Shown here in pieces: positions 27,790 to 37,688 of a DNA stretch of 64,000 nucleotides (the first letter of the stretch is position 1; every line of letters begins with the position of its first letter). Made by a program: the position numbers and the translations under genes. The notes beneath the pieces were generated by a model. It did not search any database, had not been told where the DNA came from, and was given only the letters and a program-made list of their open reading frames with translations. The stretch is taken from positions 930,001 through 994,000 of the forward strand of contig CAXXFQ010000024.1 in NCBI GenBank assembly GCA_963674475.2, read 5' to 3'. Source of the stretch: CAXXFQ01 sp963674475. GTDB taxonomy: Bacteria > Planctomycetota > Planctomycetia > Pirellulales > Thermoguttaceae.

Positions 27790-30700
27790 ATGTCCTTCCG
27801 CAGCGCTTTAAGAGTAGCCTTGAGTGTGGTCGCGTTGATGGCCACGTCGGCCGCGATTGCTTCTGAATACTATGTCAAAAGGGACACCTGGCCGGAAACG
27901 GTCCTCGCGACGCGGGCCAAGATCGTCACCGCCGAACGAAACGGAGATTTGACCATCAGCGTGGTCGATTTCGGTACCTGGCACACCACCGGCTGGATCA
28001 AATCGGCCAACTTCGACGAAGTCCTGTTCCCCGAAAAGGGAGTCGATCTGAAAGCGAAAAAAGCGGATGGAAAACCGGTCTGGACGGCAAGGTCCGATTT
28101 CCGCGATGGTGTCGCGCACGGTCTGAGCGGAAACCAACATGGTGCAACCTATTTGTATCGCGAGATCAATTCGACCCATGATCGGACACTCTCGGTGGGT
28201 CTAGGAAGCGACGACGGGGTGGCCGTCTGGTTCAATGGGAAAAAAATCCACTCGAACAACGTCCCGCGAATCACCCAAATCGGGCAAGACCGATTGACGC
28301 TTGAGTTGAAAAAGGGGAAAAACACCCTGCTTCTGAAGGTTTACAATATTGGCGGTGGGCACGGTTTCGCTTTCTCCTGCTACGACTCCTTCGATAAAAC
28401 CTCCGCCGATGTGTGGGCCTGTATCGAAAAGGATTTCCCGGGACCGACCGGACGGATGCGAACCATTCTCGGCTCTTCGATGGGCAATTGGTTTGTCGCC
28501 AATCGAAGCAACCATGCGGAAAGAAAGCTTCTCGGCACCTTTTTGGATTCCCTTTGCAAGTGTGCGGTCGCCCCGCGCAACGAATTCGATAACTTGATTC
28601 GAATACAGGTTCCCATTGACGATACCGCTTGGCTGACTCTTTTCGAACGGGAAAGTTTCAAGAAGATGGCCGCGGCCCAGTTGGCGGAAATCCAATTGCG
28701 ACCGGTCTGCATGGCGGTCGAGGATCTCGTGAAAACGTTCGGCGACCGGTACCCCAACGGCGCCAAGTATCAAAAACAGATGGGAGAAATCAAGGCGCGG
28801 CTCGAGCAAGTCCAAAAAGAGGTCGAGGCAGGCAACTTGGCCGCCGAACCGAAAGTAACCGCCTTGATCGCCGATTTCAATGCGTTTCGCCAAAGCGCAC
28901 TGCTGGACAATCCGCTGCTGAAATTCGACAAGCTGATTTTTCGCCGTGCGAAAAATGGCGGATTGATGAACAACTGGCTCAGTAGTTGTGAGCGCCGCAA
29001 ACACGCCTATGGAAACGATATCGCGGTCCTCTCGCCAGTGAAGCCCGAGGGGGAAGTGAAATCGCTGCTGAAGCCGAAAAACGACACGTTCCTCGGCGAT
29101 ATTTGCTTAAACTGGAACGCCGAGAAGATGCTGTTGACCTCCTTGGCCGAAAACGGCAAGACGTGGCAAATTTTTGAGGCGAACACCGATGGCACCAGTC
29201 TGAAACGGGTCACCCCCGACATGGGCGACCTGGTCGACAACGCCGAAGCGACCTACCTGCCCGACGGCGGGATCGTCTTCTCCTCGACCGCGACAATGCT
29301 GGGCGTTCCGTGCATCACGGGGTCTGGTCCGGTGGCCAACCTGTACCGGCTGGAGCCGGATCGCCAAAAGGTTCGCCAACTGACCTTCGAACAAGACCAG
29401 AACTGGTGCCCGACCGTGCTGAACAACGGGCGAATCCTGTACCTCCGTTGGGAATACACCGACACGCCCCACTATTTCACCCGAATCATGATGAGCATGA
29501 ATCCGGACGGCACCAACCAAATGGAATATTTCGGGAGCAACTCGTTCTGGCCCAACAGCCTGTTTTTCGCCAAGCCGGTGCCGAACCATCCGACCAAGTT
29601 TGTCGGCATTGTTTCCGGCCACCACGGCGTCGCGAGGATTGGTGAATTGGCCCTGTTCGATCCGGCCGAAGGACGAAAAAATGGATACGGTGCCGTTCAG
29701 CAAATTCCCGGTCACGGCAAGAAGGTCGAACCGAAAATCATGGACCAACTGGTCGCCGATTCGTGGCCAAAATTCCTCCATCCGTGGCCGCTCAATGATA
29801 AGTACTTCCTCGTTTCATGCCAGCCAACGCCCCAAAGTCGTCGCGGCATCTATCTGGTCGATGTCTTCGACAATATGATTCTGCTGAAGGACTCGCCGGA
29901 ATTCGGGCTTTACGAACCGGTCCCCTTGGCCAAACGAGAAACGCCGCCGGCCATTTCGCCGCGGATCGACTTGAAACAAAAGGACGCGACGGTCTACCTG
30001 ACCGACATTTACACCGGTCCGGGCCTCAAAGGGGTTCCTCGCGGGACGGTCAAAAAGTTGCGGTTGTTCACCTACCAGTTCAGCTACCGCGCGCTGGGCG
30101 GCCACGATTGCTTCGGGATGGAAAGCTCCTGGGACTCGAAAAAAATCCTCGGCGAAATCCCCGTCTACGAAGATGGCTCGGCGCTGTTCAAGATCCCGGC
30201 CAATACGCCGATCGCCTTGCAGCCGCTGGACGAGAAAGGCCGCTCGCTGCAACTGATGCGATCTTGGTTCGTCGGGATGCCGGGCGAGACAATCTCGTGT
30301 GTCGGCTGTCACGAGCCACAAAACACCACGCCCGCCTCACGGCGCACGCTTGCCGGACAGAAAAAGGCGTCAAAATTGGAGCCTTGGTTCGGTCCGAACC
30401 GCGCGTTTGGCTTCAAACATGAAATCCAACCGATTTTGGATAAATACTGTGTCGGGTGTCACGACGGCAGCAAGCCGTGTCGACCGAACTTCGCCGACAT
30501 GAGTCCGGGACCGCGCGGTTTCTCGAAATCGTACCACGCCCTGCACGGTTACCTTCGCCGCCCGGGGCCGGAAAGCGACTACGATGTCTTCCGACCGCTG
30601 GAATACCACGCGTCGACCAGCGAGCTGATCCAAATGCTTGATGGCGGTCACGGCAACATCAAAATGGACGACGAATCGAAACGGAAGCTGTACGCCTGGA

Positions 30701-31833
30701 TCGACTTGAACGTCCCGTACTTTGCCACTTGGACCGAATTGCCCGGCTGGTTCGCGGCCAATTCCTGGCTTGCCTTGTCGAAAAACCGGGCCGAACATGT
30801 CGCGTTGATTTCCAACAAGTATCAGGAAAACCGACTGAAATATGCCGGGGTCCTTGAGCATCCGGAAAAGGACGCGTTCCGTCCCGATCCGCCGCGTCCG
30901 GCGTTTGTCATGCCGGAAAAACGGCCCGATCCCGATCGTTCCGCTCCGAAGGTAGCCGGTTGGCCGTTCTCGGTCGAGGAGGCCAAGAAAAAACAAGGGG
31001 CCACGCCACAAAAGATCGCTTTGGGCGACGGGGTCGAGCTGACCTTGACTCAAATCCCGGCCGGAACGTTCGTCATGGGGGACGCCAAGGGTAAGCGCAA
31101 CGAGCTTCCGCGAAAAGCCGTGAAGATCGAAAAGCCGTTCTGGATGATGACGACCGAAGTGACCAACGCGATGTATCAGAAGTTCGATCCGACGCACGAC
31201 AGCCGGTTCATTGACCAATGGTCGAAGGACCACACCCGTCCCGGGTATGAAGCGAACTTGCCCAACCAGCCGGTCATCCGGATCAGCTGGCAGGAAGCAA
31301 ACGCCTTCTGCAAATGGCTGAGCGAAAAAACGGGCAAAAAGGTCCGGCTGCCCAGTGAGGCCGAGTGGGAATGGGCCTGTCGCGCGGGGACCGACACCCC
31401 GTTCTGGTACGGTGACGGCAAGGCCGACTTCTCGAAGTATGCCGACCTGGCCGACGAGAGTCTTCGGTTGTTCGTCGTCGCGGGGATCGACCCGAAACCG
31501 GTCGCCCACGCCGATTACCAGGCGTTCATCCCGAGAGCCAAAGGGATCAACGACGGACGGATGATTCCTGGCGACGTCGGCCATTACGAGGCCAACCCGT
31601 GGGGTTTGAAGGACATGCACGGCAGCGTGGCCGAATGGACCCTCTCGGACAATCGGCCCTATCCGTACGTGGCCGCTGACGGCCGCAACGGGGGCAACCT
31701 CGACGTGGCAAAGATCGTCCGCGGCGGCTCGTGGCGAGATCGGCCAAAACGGTCTCGCAGCGGCTTCCGACTGAGTTACCCGTCGTGGCAAAAGGTCTTC
31801 AATGTCGGGTTCCGCGTCGTTGTGGAAGAATAA
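27790..31833 (+). CDS. HzsA-like secreted diheme protein fused to a SUMF1/FGE-type domain
   Basis: The 1347-residue protein has a signal peptide (1-25), a beta-sandwich carbohydrate-binding-like domain (about 95-190, 'VGLGSDDGVAVWFNGKKIH'), a helical segment, and a TolB/WD40-type propeller with an HzsA-middle-like part (about 375-830). Two heme motifs CVGCH follow at 837-841 and 887-891. A SUMF1 (formylglycine-generating-enzyme-like) domain occupies about 1080-1347 ('IPAGTFVMGDAKG', 'PSEAEWEWACRAGT', 'VRGGSWRD', 'NVGFRVV'). The cysteines that catalyse in true FGE are absent, so the domain is probably a binding fold. Start has AAAGGA upstream. The gene follows the sugar-phosphate operon but after a terminator. 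Confidence 0.9.
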   Translation: MSFRSALRVALSVVALMATSAAIASEYYVKRDTWPETVLATRAKIVTAERNGDLTISVVDFGTWHTTGWIKSANFDEVLFPEKGVDLKAKKADGKPVWTARSDFRDGVAHGLSGNQHGATYLYREINSTHDRTLSVGLGSDDGVAVWFNGKKIHSNNVPRITQIGQDRLTLELKKGKNTLLLKVYNIGGGHGFAFSCYDSFDKTSADVWACIEKDFPGPTGRMRTILGSSMGNWFVANRSNHAERKLLGTFLDSLCKCAVAPRNEFDNLIRIQVPIDDTAWLTLFERESFKKMAAAQLAEIQLRPVCMAVEDLVKTFGDRYPNGAKYQKQMGEIKARLEQVQKEVEAGNLAAEPKVTALIADFNAFRQSALLDNPLLKFDKLIFRRAKNGGLMNNWLSSCERRKHAYGNDIAVLSPVKPEGEVKSLLKPKNDTFLGDICLNWNAEKMLLTSLAENGKTWQIFEANTDGTSLKRVTPDMGDLVDNAEATYLPDGGIVFSSTATMLGVPCITGSGPVANLYRLEPDRQKVRQLTFEQDQNWCPTVLNNGRILYLRWEYTDTPHYFTRIMMSMNPDGTNQMEYFGSNSFWPNSLFFAKPVPNHPTKFVGIVSGHHGVARIGELALFDPAEGRKNGYGAVQQIPGHGKKVEPKIMDQLVADSWPKFLHPWPLNDKYFLVSCQPTPQSRRGIYLVDVFDNMILLKDSPEFGLYEPVPLAKRETPPAISPRIDLKQKDATVYLTDIYTGPGLKGVPRGTVKKLRLFTYQFSYRALGGHDCFGMESSWDSKKILGEIPVYEDGSALFKIPANTPIALQPLDEKGRSLQLMRSWFVGMPGETISCVGCHEPQNTTPASRRTLAGQKKASKLEPWFGPNRAFGFKHEIQPILDKYCVGCHDGSKPCRPNFADMSPGPRGFSKSYHALHGYLRRPGPESDYDVFRPLEYHASTSELIQMLDGGHGNIKMDDESKRKLYAWIDLNVPYFATWTELPGWFAANSWLALSKNRAEHVALISNKYQENRLKYAGVLEHPEKDAFRPDPPRPAFVMPEKRPDPDRSAPKVAGWPFSVEEAKKKQGATPQKIALGDGVELTLTQIPAGTFVMGDAKGKRNELPRKAVKIEKPFWMMTTEVTNAMYQKFDPTHDSRFIDQWSKDHTRPGYEANLPNQPVIRISWQEANAFCKWLSEKTGKKVRLPSEAEWEWACRAGTDTPFWYGDGKADFSKYADLADESLRLFVVAGIDPKPVAHADYQAFIPRAKGINDGRMIPGDVGHYEANPWGLKDMHGSVAEWTLSDNRPYPYVAADGRNGGNLDVAKIVRGGSWRDRPKRSRSGFRLSYPSWQKVFNVGFRVVVEE

Positions 31834-31865
31834 AACCCGCAAAAGACCACTGAGACGAAAACCAG

Positions 31866-31901
31866 GGAGCGGCTGCAGCGGAAGCAGTCGCTCCTTTTTT
31901 T
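31866..31901 (+). terminator. Rho-independent terminator after the HzsA-SUMF1 gene
   Basis: GGAGCGGCTGC (31866-31876) pairs with GCAGTCGCTCC (31884-31894) with one G-U pair and a 7-nt loop, followed by T7. Confidence 0.88.
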
Positions 31902-31956
31902 ATTGCGCCACTTTTTATTGCGCCACTTTTTATTGCGCCACTTTTTATTGCGACAC
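31897..31956. repeat. Four tandem copies of a 15-bp unit across a stop codon
   Basis: The unit TTTTTATTGCGCCAC occurs perfectly at 31897-31911, 31912-31926 and 31927-31941, and with one mismatch (GACAC) at 31942-31956. Read on the minus strand each unit is GTG-GCG-CAA-TAA-AAA; the last copy supplies the C-terminus (V-S-Q) and stop of the activase gene, and the other copies repeat an in-frame stop. Confidence 0.9.
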
Positions 31957-34900
31957 GGGTGCCTGCCGATTGCGCAACGCGTGAAGCTGGGGAATCAATG
32001 GTTGGTTCGAGCGGTTTTTGCCGTCGTAAAACAGATCGAGAATCGGCACGCCCGTCTTCTTCTGGATGTCACGAAAAATCGACGAGGAAACGACGCCCGG
32101 ACAACAAAAAACCGGATTCAGATGCACAACCGCGTCGAAAAGCCGATGCTCGATCCCGTAAAGCACCCTCGCGATATTCATCGACGTTTCACCCGCGATC
32201 AGAGGTTCGATTTCGTACTTGGCCAACATCGCGTGACACGCTTCGACCGACGGTTCGAGTTCGTCCGGCAGCAGGTCTTGAAAAATTCGCTCAAACTTTC
32301 GCTCGTAATGGGTGATCGCATTGAGGTACTTCGACGAAAGACCGTTTTGCACTTCGTCACAGGCAAACATATGCGCGAAAAATTCGGAATAGCCGGGGAT
32401 AAGGACTTCGCCGCCAAGCTCAAGGATCGTCTGAAAAATATTCTGATTGAATCGCTCGTTATATTTTGCGTAAAAATCGCCGGAGATCGCAATACGCGGT
32501 TTTCGAATCGAACGGTCGATATCCAGCCCGGCAAACCGATCGTGGATTTTCTGGGCCGCTCCGAACAAGGAATGTCCCCGCTTCAATCCCGTTTTGATCC
32601 ACTCGACCGACTCCTCGCGAGCCGCCCACGCCTCGCCCGGACGCCGCTCGTAAGGGGCCGCGCGAAAGTAGAGTTTATAAACGATCGATCCCAAGACATT
32701 GACCCCAAACAGATCCTTGTTCGCCGCGTAAGACAGTCCGTTGATTTTCGCGGTCAGACTTCCGTTATAAATCCGAACCTGATCGAGTCCGGATTTCGCA
32801 AGAGCGTTTTCGAGAAAGATCGTGTATTGGTTAAAATTGCACCCCAGACACAACGTCGGCAGGCTGACGATCGTGCGAGTCAGGTCGAGCGATTCGCGTT
32901 CGATCATGCCGAGCACCGAACCGACGATGGCCACGTTGGGCATACACTCCGCGCCGGAAGCGTACCTGTACCCACGGTTCGTGTCCCGCTCACTGTGCGG
33001 AACGACTCGCACTTCATGGCCGTGCGCCCGCAACGCCTCGGCCTGCAACGGGCTGAGCAGTTCGCTCAAAAACGGAAGCAAGATCAAATCTCCCTTGCGG
33101 ACCGGATCATTGCGGCCGGCCCGGTTTTTTTCGACCACTGGAATCGACACTGCCTTGGTCGGCGTTTTATGTGAAGCTTTCGGAGCGACCGCTGCTTTTT
33201 CGGCGTTTTTTTCGGTAAGTCGACGGCGAAAAGCGGACTGAAACGCTTCGATCGCCGCTTCCATGCGTGTCTGATAACCAACATCGCTAGTATGTTCGTC
33301 GAGCTGGATGACCAGAGACGGCTTTTGATAATGGGCAAAAATCTCCTTGGTGTAGGTCAACAGGTAGGAATCGGGACTGCAACGAAAACTCGACAAAAAG
33401 ACCGGAAACAGGTGCTCGCTTCGCGCCGCCGTCTCGGCCGCCAAAAGCAACTGTTGCCCGTAAAACCAATGCATCTTCGGGAGAAAACGCTGCGCAAAAG
33501 GACACATCTCCGGACATGGTTCGAGCATCGACTGATAAAAAATATCGAACCCCATCGATTCGAACTTGGCCGGAATCCCGAGATTCACATGGGGATCGAA
33601 CACCGTGTACGGCCGCCCCAAAAACAGAATGCTCGGCTGATCCCGAGGCGATTCGAGCCCTGGTCGTGCCGCCTCACGCCACTGGGCCTCTCGAGCGCGA
33701 AACCAGGCCAGCGTTCTCAAAAAAGCACGACGGATTTCCTCCCTATCGTTCGGAAGCGACGCGACAAGATCGTCGGCCAAACTGTCGGCCACCGTTTCAG
33801 CCGTACGGTGATTGAGCTGGATCATCGGCGAAAGTATCCGGTCGTGCAAGCCGACCGCCGTCAGATGACTCACAATGGTGGCCAAGTATTCAGAATAATA
33901 ACAGAAATAGGCGTCGCGTCGTTTTTCCAAAAAGGTCTCCGGTGCCGAATAATGCTCCAAGAGACTCTGCTCGTTGATCATCGCCGGAAGAAAAACCAAG
34001 TCGACCCCACGGCGAACCAACGATGCCACCACTCCGTGCGCCAGGACCATCGGAGTGCAGAAATCGGAATTGACGATCCGCTTTCCTTCGTTCATATGTT
34101 GGGCGTCCGGCTTTTCGAGGACCACTTCATGGCCCAATTCTCGAAAAAAAGCCTCAAACCAAGGATAGTATTCCGCCAGGTAGACCACACACGGAATCCC
34201 GATTTTCAGCCGACGTTGCGGTTCAAGGGAACGCGAGGGAACGTCGCCCTGGAAGATCGCCTCGAAGCGACGCTCCAGACTCGACTCCTGACTTTCGCGT
34301 CGCACCCGCTTGGCTTCATAATCCCGGCCACACTTCAGCCCCCAGGCCGTTTTGCCGTGGGCCGTCTCATAAACGGTCAAGGAACACCGGTTTCGGCAAA
34401 GTTCGCACGTCTCGTGCGTGACTTCAACGGTCAAATCGAGTCCGGCGAATTTCGATTTTTCGATTCCGCTTTCTCGAAGCAACACGGCAACCCCCAACGC
34501 GCCGGTCAGATGACAATATTTCGAGACGCTTACGGGGCAGCCGATTTCGTTTTCGAACGCCGCCACCAACGCCTTGTTACGCGCGGTCGCCCCTTGAAAA
34601 AACAGATGTTTTCCTAACGCGGTCTTGCCGACGACCTTCGAAAGATAATTGTCGCGGACGCTGAAAAGGACCGCGGTGATGATCTCGTCGCGAGTGAACC
34701 CTTCGGAAAGATACAGGTTCAAATCACGCTCCATATAGACGGTGCACCGATCAGAAGTAAACGGCGCGCGGCTGCCGATCGCCCTCGACTCGATTTCCGC
34801 AAGCTCGATTTCCAAACGGGCCGCCTGCTCCTCGATAAACGAACCGGTCCCCGCCGCGCAGACGTAGTTCATGGTCGAACTGACGACTTCCCCGTCTCGA

Positions 34901-36153
34901 AGCAACGTGAATTTCGAATCCTGTCCGCCGATCTCAATAATCGTGTCGACCTTCGGATCGAGGAACGTCGCGCCTCGGGCGTGGGCCGTGATTTCATTGA
35001 CTTGCAAATCGGCATCGAAAACCGCGTGGACCAACTTGCGTCCCGACCCGGTCGTTCCAACCCCGCGAATAAAAAGCTCCACTTTCTCGAAAAACCGCGT
35101 GATCTTTTCCAGTAATTTTCGCGCGACGGCGACCGGCTCGCCCGCGGTTCGGGTATAAAACCCCGCAAGAATGGTGCCTCCCTCATCCAAGACCAACGCC
35201 TTGGTGCTGGTCGATCCGATGTCGATCCCGATGAAGACGTTATGGCAAGGTCGATCAAGTGTCGCATATTCAGTAATTTCGACCCCTTCGTCTATCCAAG
35301 TCGGATCGGCCGAGAAATCAGGATAGTCGGTCAACCGCATCACAAGCGGTTCGCGTCGCTGACGATTTTGTGCCATTGAGCCAAGAACCGCGTCCATTTT
35401 CAGATCGGTCTGGTCGGCCAAAACGGCGGCACCGATCGCATGGAAAGCCACGGCCTCCCGGTGTGGTTTTGCCCGAGCGTCAATCCGCTTCTCGATTTCC
35501 AAAACCATTTTGGCGTTTTGGCTCACTCCGCCCACCAGCAGCACCTCGCCGGACAGCTCGCGTCCTTTGAGTAAATTGGCCAACACCCCGGTCGCCATCC
35601 CTTCACAGAGTCCGGCGGCTATCGCGTCTTTGGTGAACCCTTCCGCCTGGGCATGGGTGATGTCCGATTTGGCAAAGACGGCGCAGCGGGTCGCTATCGA
35701 AGGGGTTTTTCCCGAAAACGCCTCGGCGCGACGGGCCAACTCCTCCGTCGTCACCGCGATCCGCTCGGCCTGCTGATCGAGAAAACTGCCGGTGCCCGAC
35801 GCGCACAACGGGTTGACCGAGTGTTCGGTATAGTTGCCCCGCTCGTCCAAAAAGATGAGATAAAAGGTCTCGCAACCGATCCCCAGAATGTGGCGAGCGC
35901 CGGTTTTCAAAAACCGATTCGCCTCGACCGCCGCAATCGCGGTATCGATCGTCGGGAAATGATCCAGCTCGACACTGCCGGTGACCCCAAATCGCTCCGG
36001 CCGCCCGTATTTCGCTTCGATCTCTTTAAGCAGCGCAGAAAACGCCTTCTGACGATTGCCGTGATGGGTGACGGTATAAGTCTCGACCAGCCGGTCGCCG
36101 TCCAAAACGGCCGCGTGAAGATTTTTCGATCCGAAATCAAAACCGGCTTGCAT
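31945..36153 (-). CDS. 2-hydroxyacyl-CoA dehydratase activase/reductase fusion (BadF/BcrA-type)
   Basis: This 1402-residue protein joins two ASKHA ATPase domains (about 1-270, 'FDFGSKN', 'GTGSFLDQQAERI'; and about 304-560, 'GIDIGSTSTKALVLDEGG', 'CAAGTGSFIEEQAARL') with a DUF2229-like cysteine-rich domain (about 570-880, 'CELCRNRCS', 'FCTPMVLAHG') and a C-terminal 2-hydroxyacyl-CoA dehydratase subunit-like region ('LPTLCLGCNFNQ', 'CCPGVVSSSI'). Single-domain relatives bind a bridging 4Fe-4S cluster and use ATP to drive low-potential electron transfer to a dehydratase or benzoyl-CoA-type reductase. Such large fusions occur across anaerobes and some aerobes with unknown substrate. No separate dehydratase gene is nearby. 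Confidence 0.92.
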   Translation of the reverse strand: MQAGFDFGSKNLHAAVLDGDRLVETYTVTHHGNRQKAFSALLKEIEAKYGRPERFGVTGSVELDHFPTIDTAIAAVEANRFLKTGARHILGIGCETFYLIFLDERGNYTEHSVNPLCASGTGSFLDQQAERIAVTTEELARRAEAFSGKTPSIATRCAVFAKSDITHAQAEGFTKDAIAAGLCEGMATGVLANLLKGRELSGEVLLVGGVSQNAKMVLEIEKRIDARAKPHREAVAFHAIGAAVLADQTDLKMDAVLGSMAQNRQRREPLVMRLTDYPDFSADPTWIDEGVEITEYATLDRPCHNVFIGIDIGSTSTKALVLDEGGTILAGFYTRTAGEPVAVARKLLEKITRFFEKVELFIRGVGTTGSGRKLVHAVFDADLQVNEITAHARGATFLDPKVDTIIEIGGQDSKFTLLRDGEVVSSTMNYVCAAGTGSFIEEQAARLEIELAEIESRAIGSRAPFTSDRCTVYMERDLNLYLSEGFTRDEIITAVLFSVRDNYLSKVVGKTALGKHLFFQGATARNKALVAAFENEIGCPVSVSKYCHLTGALGVAVLLRESGIEKSKFAGLDLTVEVTHETCELCRNRCSLTVYETAHGKTAWGLKCGRDYEAKRVRRESQESSLERRFEAIFQGDVPSRSLEPQRRLKIGIPCVVYLAEYYPWFEAFFRELGHEVVLEKPDAQHMNEGKRIVNSDFCTPMVLAHGVVASLVRRGVDLVFLPAMINEQSLLEHYSAPETFLEKRRDAYFCYYSEYLATIVSHLTAVGLHDRILSPMIQLNHRTAETVADSLADDLVASLPNDREEIRRAFLRTLAWFRAREAQWREAARPGLESPRDQPSILFLGRPYTVFDPHVNLGIPAKFESMGFDIFYQSMLEPCPEMCPFAQRFLPKMHWFYGQQLLLAAETAARSEHLFPVFLSSFRCSPDSYLLTYTKEIFAHYQKPSLVIQLDEHTSDVGYQTRMEAAIEAFQSAFRRRLTEKNAEKAAVAPKASHKTPTKAVSIPVVEKNRAGRNDPVRKGDLILLPFLSELLSPLQAEALRAHGHEVRVVPHSERDTNRGYRYASGAECMPNVAIVGSVLGMIERESLDLTRTIVSLPTLCLGCNFNQYTIFLENALAKSGLDQVRIYNGSLTAKINGLSYAANKDLFGVNVLGSIVYKLYFRAAPYERRPGEAWAAREESVEWIKTGLKRGHSLFGAAQKIHDRFAGLDIDRSIRKPRIAISGDFYAKYNERFNQNIFQTILELGGEVLIPGYSEFFAHMFACDEVQNGLSSKYLNAITHYERKFERIFQDLLPDELEPSVEACHAMLAKYEIEPLIAGETSMNIARVLYGIEHRLFDAVVHLNPVFCCPGVVSSSIFRDIQKKTGVPILDLFYDGKNRSNQPLIPQLHALRNRQAPVSQ

Positions 36154-36324
36154 GGCTCTTTTTCCAATAATATTGGGAATGGGAGCGAGAAAACCTTGTC
36201 ACGGAGCAAAAATCAAAGGGGTATCGGTCCGTCTCTTACCTTGAAGTGGAGCTTTGGAGTGGAAAAACGCTTTTATTTTTCAGTTTTTTGTCATCGTCAC
36301 CATGAAATGGGAAAACGGGGAGGA

Positions 36325-37002
36325 TTACTTCGCAGGAAAACGTTCTTCGGCGGCACTCAAGCGAGAGTAGCGAGGGACGAGTTTCCAAAGATCGTCGCGC
36401 TGCCCCCCCGCATAGTGACACATGGCGACTCGGGCCACCGCGTCGGCCGACGCATGACGAAATTCTTCGGCAAGAACGGTCACCCCTTCAGGAATCCGAT
36501 CGGCCAGACGATCAAGAATCGGCCCCGAAACGATCGACCCTGCGGGCAATTCACCAAACCAGGTGTCGACGCCGATCAGCCGTTCGGGCGAATCGGGCCA
36601 CATCTGTCCGTCCTCCCCCCGTCGGAAGGAACGAGTGACCACCTCGCGGCGTTGGGCGTCGATCGCCACGTGGACCCTTTCAACCTCGGCCGGAGCACGG
36701 GAAGCGATAACCTCGAGGGTGTCGACTCCGAGAACTTCCGCCCCGACCGCGTAGGCAAACATTTTTGCCGTCGTGATCCCGACCCGCAATCCGGTAAACG
36801 AGCCGGGCCCCACGGTCACGGCAACCAGATCAATCTCCTGCGGCGTCCATTCGACGGTTTCCAGAACCGAACGAATCCCCGGCGCAAGCGATTCGGCACT
36901 TCGCTGACTCGAATCTAAGTCCTTACATTCAAATACGTTATTCTCATCCCCAACAGCCACACTTCCAAGCCGTTCGGTAGTTTCTATTGCCAAAACACGC
37001 AC
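36325..37002 (-). CDS. tsaB: tRNA threonylcarbamoyladenosine biosynthesis protein TsaB
   Basis: The 225-residue ASKHA-fold protein shows the TsaB signature GPGSFTGLRVG at 65-75, the N-terminal LAIETTERLGSVAV strand-loop and 'LGVDTLEVIA'. TsaB partners TsaD and TsaE to make t6A37 on ANN-decoding tRNAs in the cytoplasm; tsaD and tsaE are not in this window. The start is GTG at 37002 with GGGAGC upstream. It is codirectional with the activase gene 171 bp downstream but functionally unrelated. Confidence 0.93.
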   Translation of the reverse strand: MRVLAIETTERLGSVAVGDENNVFECKDLDSSQRSAESLAPGIRSVLETVEWTPQEIDLVAVTVGPGSFTGLRVGITTAKMFAYAVGAEVLGVDTLEVIASRAPAEVERVHVAIDAQRREVVTRSFRRGEDGQMWPDSPERLIGVDTWFGELPAGSIVSGPILDRLADRIPEGVTVLAEEFRHASADAVARVAMCHYAGGQRDDLWKLVPRYSRLSAAEERFPAK

Positions 37003-37688
37003 AAAAAATAGCTCCCAAGAGGGGTGGTAGTCCTAGTCAGGGGATCAAAAAGCCCAAATTCACCTCGAAAAAAGGCAGGCAAAATAGCTCGCAGCTTACG
37101 TACCCCCCACTACGGCGGTTTTCATGTAAGCGTAGCGCCAAACCGGCCACCGGAAGAGGTCCCAATTTCACCTAAAGGCTTATTTCAAAATGATTTATCA
37201 ATTATCCATTTCCGGATCGGTTGCAAGGAACCCGATACGCTGAGTAAAAAGCGATATAAAATAGGTGTTCACGAAAGGGCAACACCGTTTGCTCTTCTAG
37301 GTTTATCGAGAAACACGGCGGGATGCAACCGACTTTTCCACCAAATCAGCCAAAGCCGGGGAAAGCTTTCCCTTACTGCATATTACCTAATCGATAAATA
37401 CCCACAAACGGTTCCGCTTCCTAGCTATACGACACCGAAAACCCCCCTTTTGGATTTCGCCCCTATTTTTTCTCTGTTTCGGACAAAACACCTCACCCGA
37501 CACTCCCTTTGACTTGATCAATTGCGAAAACCACAATAAACTGATGAGTTTAACGTGTAATGCGTTTCTTTGCCGATTCCGGGTATAATTGAAGCGTTTT
37601 GAACTTTTTTGAACTTTGGGGTAGCATACTGCCTGCAACTGCCGGAAAGGTGAAAGATTAAAATCGATTCGGCGATTGCACCTTTATA
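37003..37688. other. Intergenic region without recognised gene
   Basis: About 690 bp before structured repeat copy B. A 162-codon plus-strand frame (37024-37512) and an 83-codon minus-strand frame (37387-37638) have no recognisable domain. A nested hairpin occurs at 37646-37685: AAAGGTG pairs with CACCTTT around an inner AATCG/CGATT stem; there is no T-run after it on either strand, so it is not a classical terminator. Confidence 0.6.

Noticed and set aside
30370..31842. 490-codon minus-strand frame opposite the SUMF1 part of the 1347-residue protein
   Set aside because: The plus strand shows strong SUMF1 motifs; the antisense frame has no family resemblance.
31897..31956. CRISPR array
   Set aside because: The repeats are 15 bp and directly adjacent with no spacers.
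37024..37512. 162-codon open frame on the plus strand before repeat copy B
   Set aside because: No domain, no convincing start signal, and it overlaps other equally unsupported frames.
37646..37685. Nested hairpin as a terminator or tRNA-like element
   Set aside because: There is no T-run on either side, and 40 nt is too short for a tRNA.
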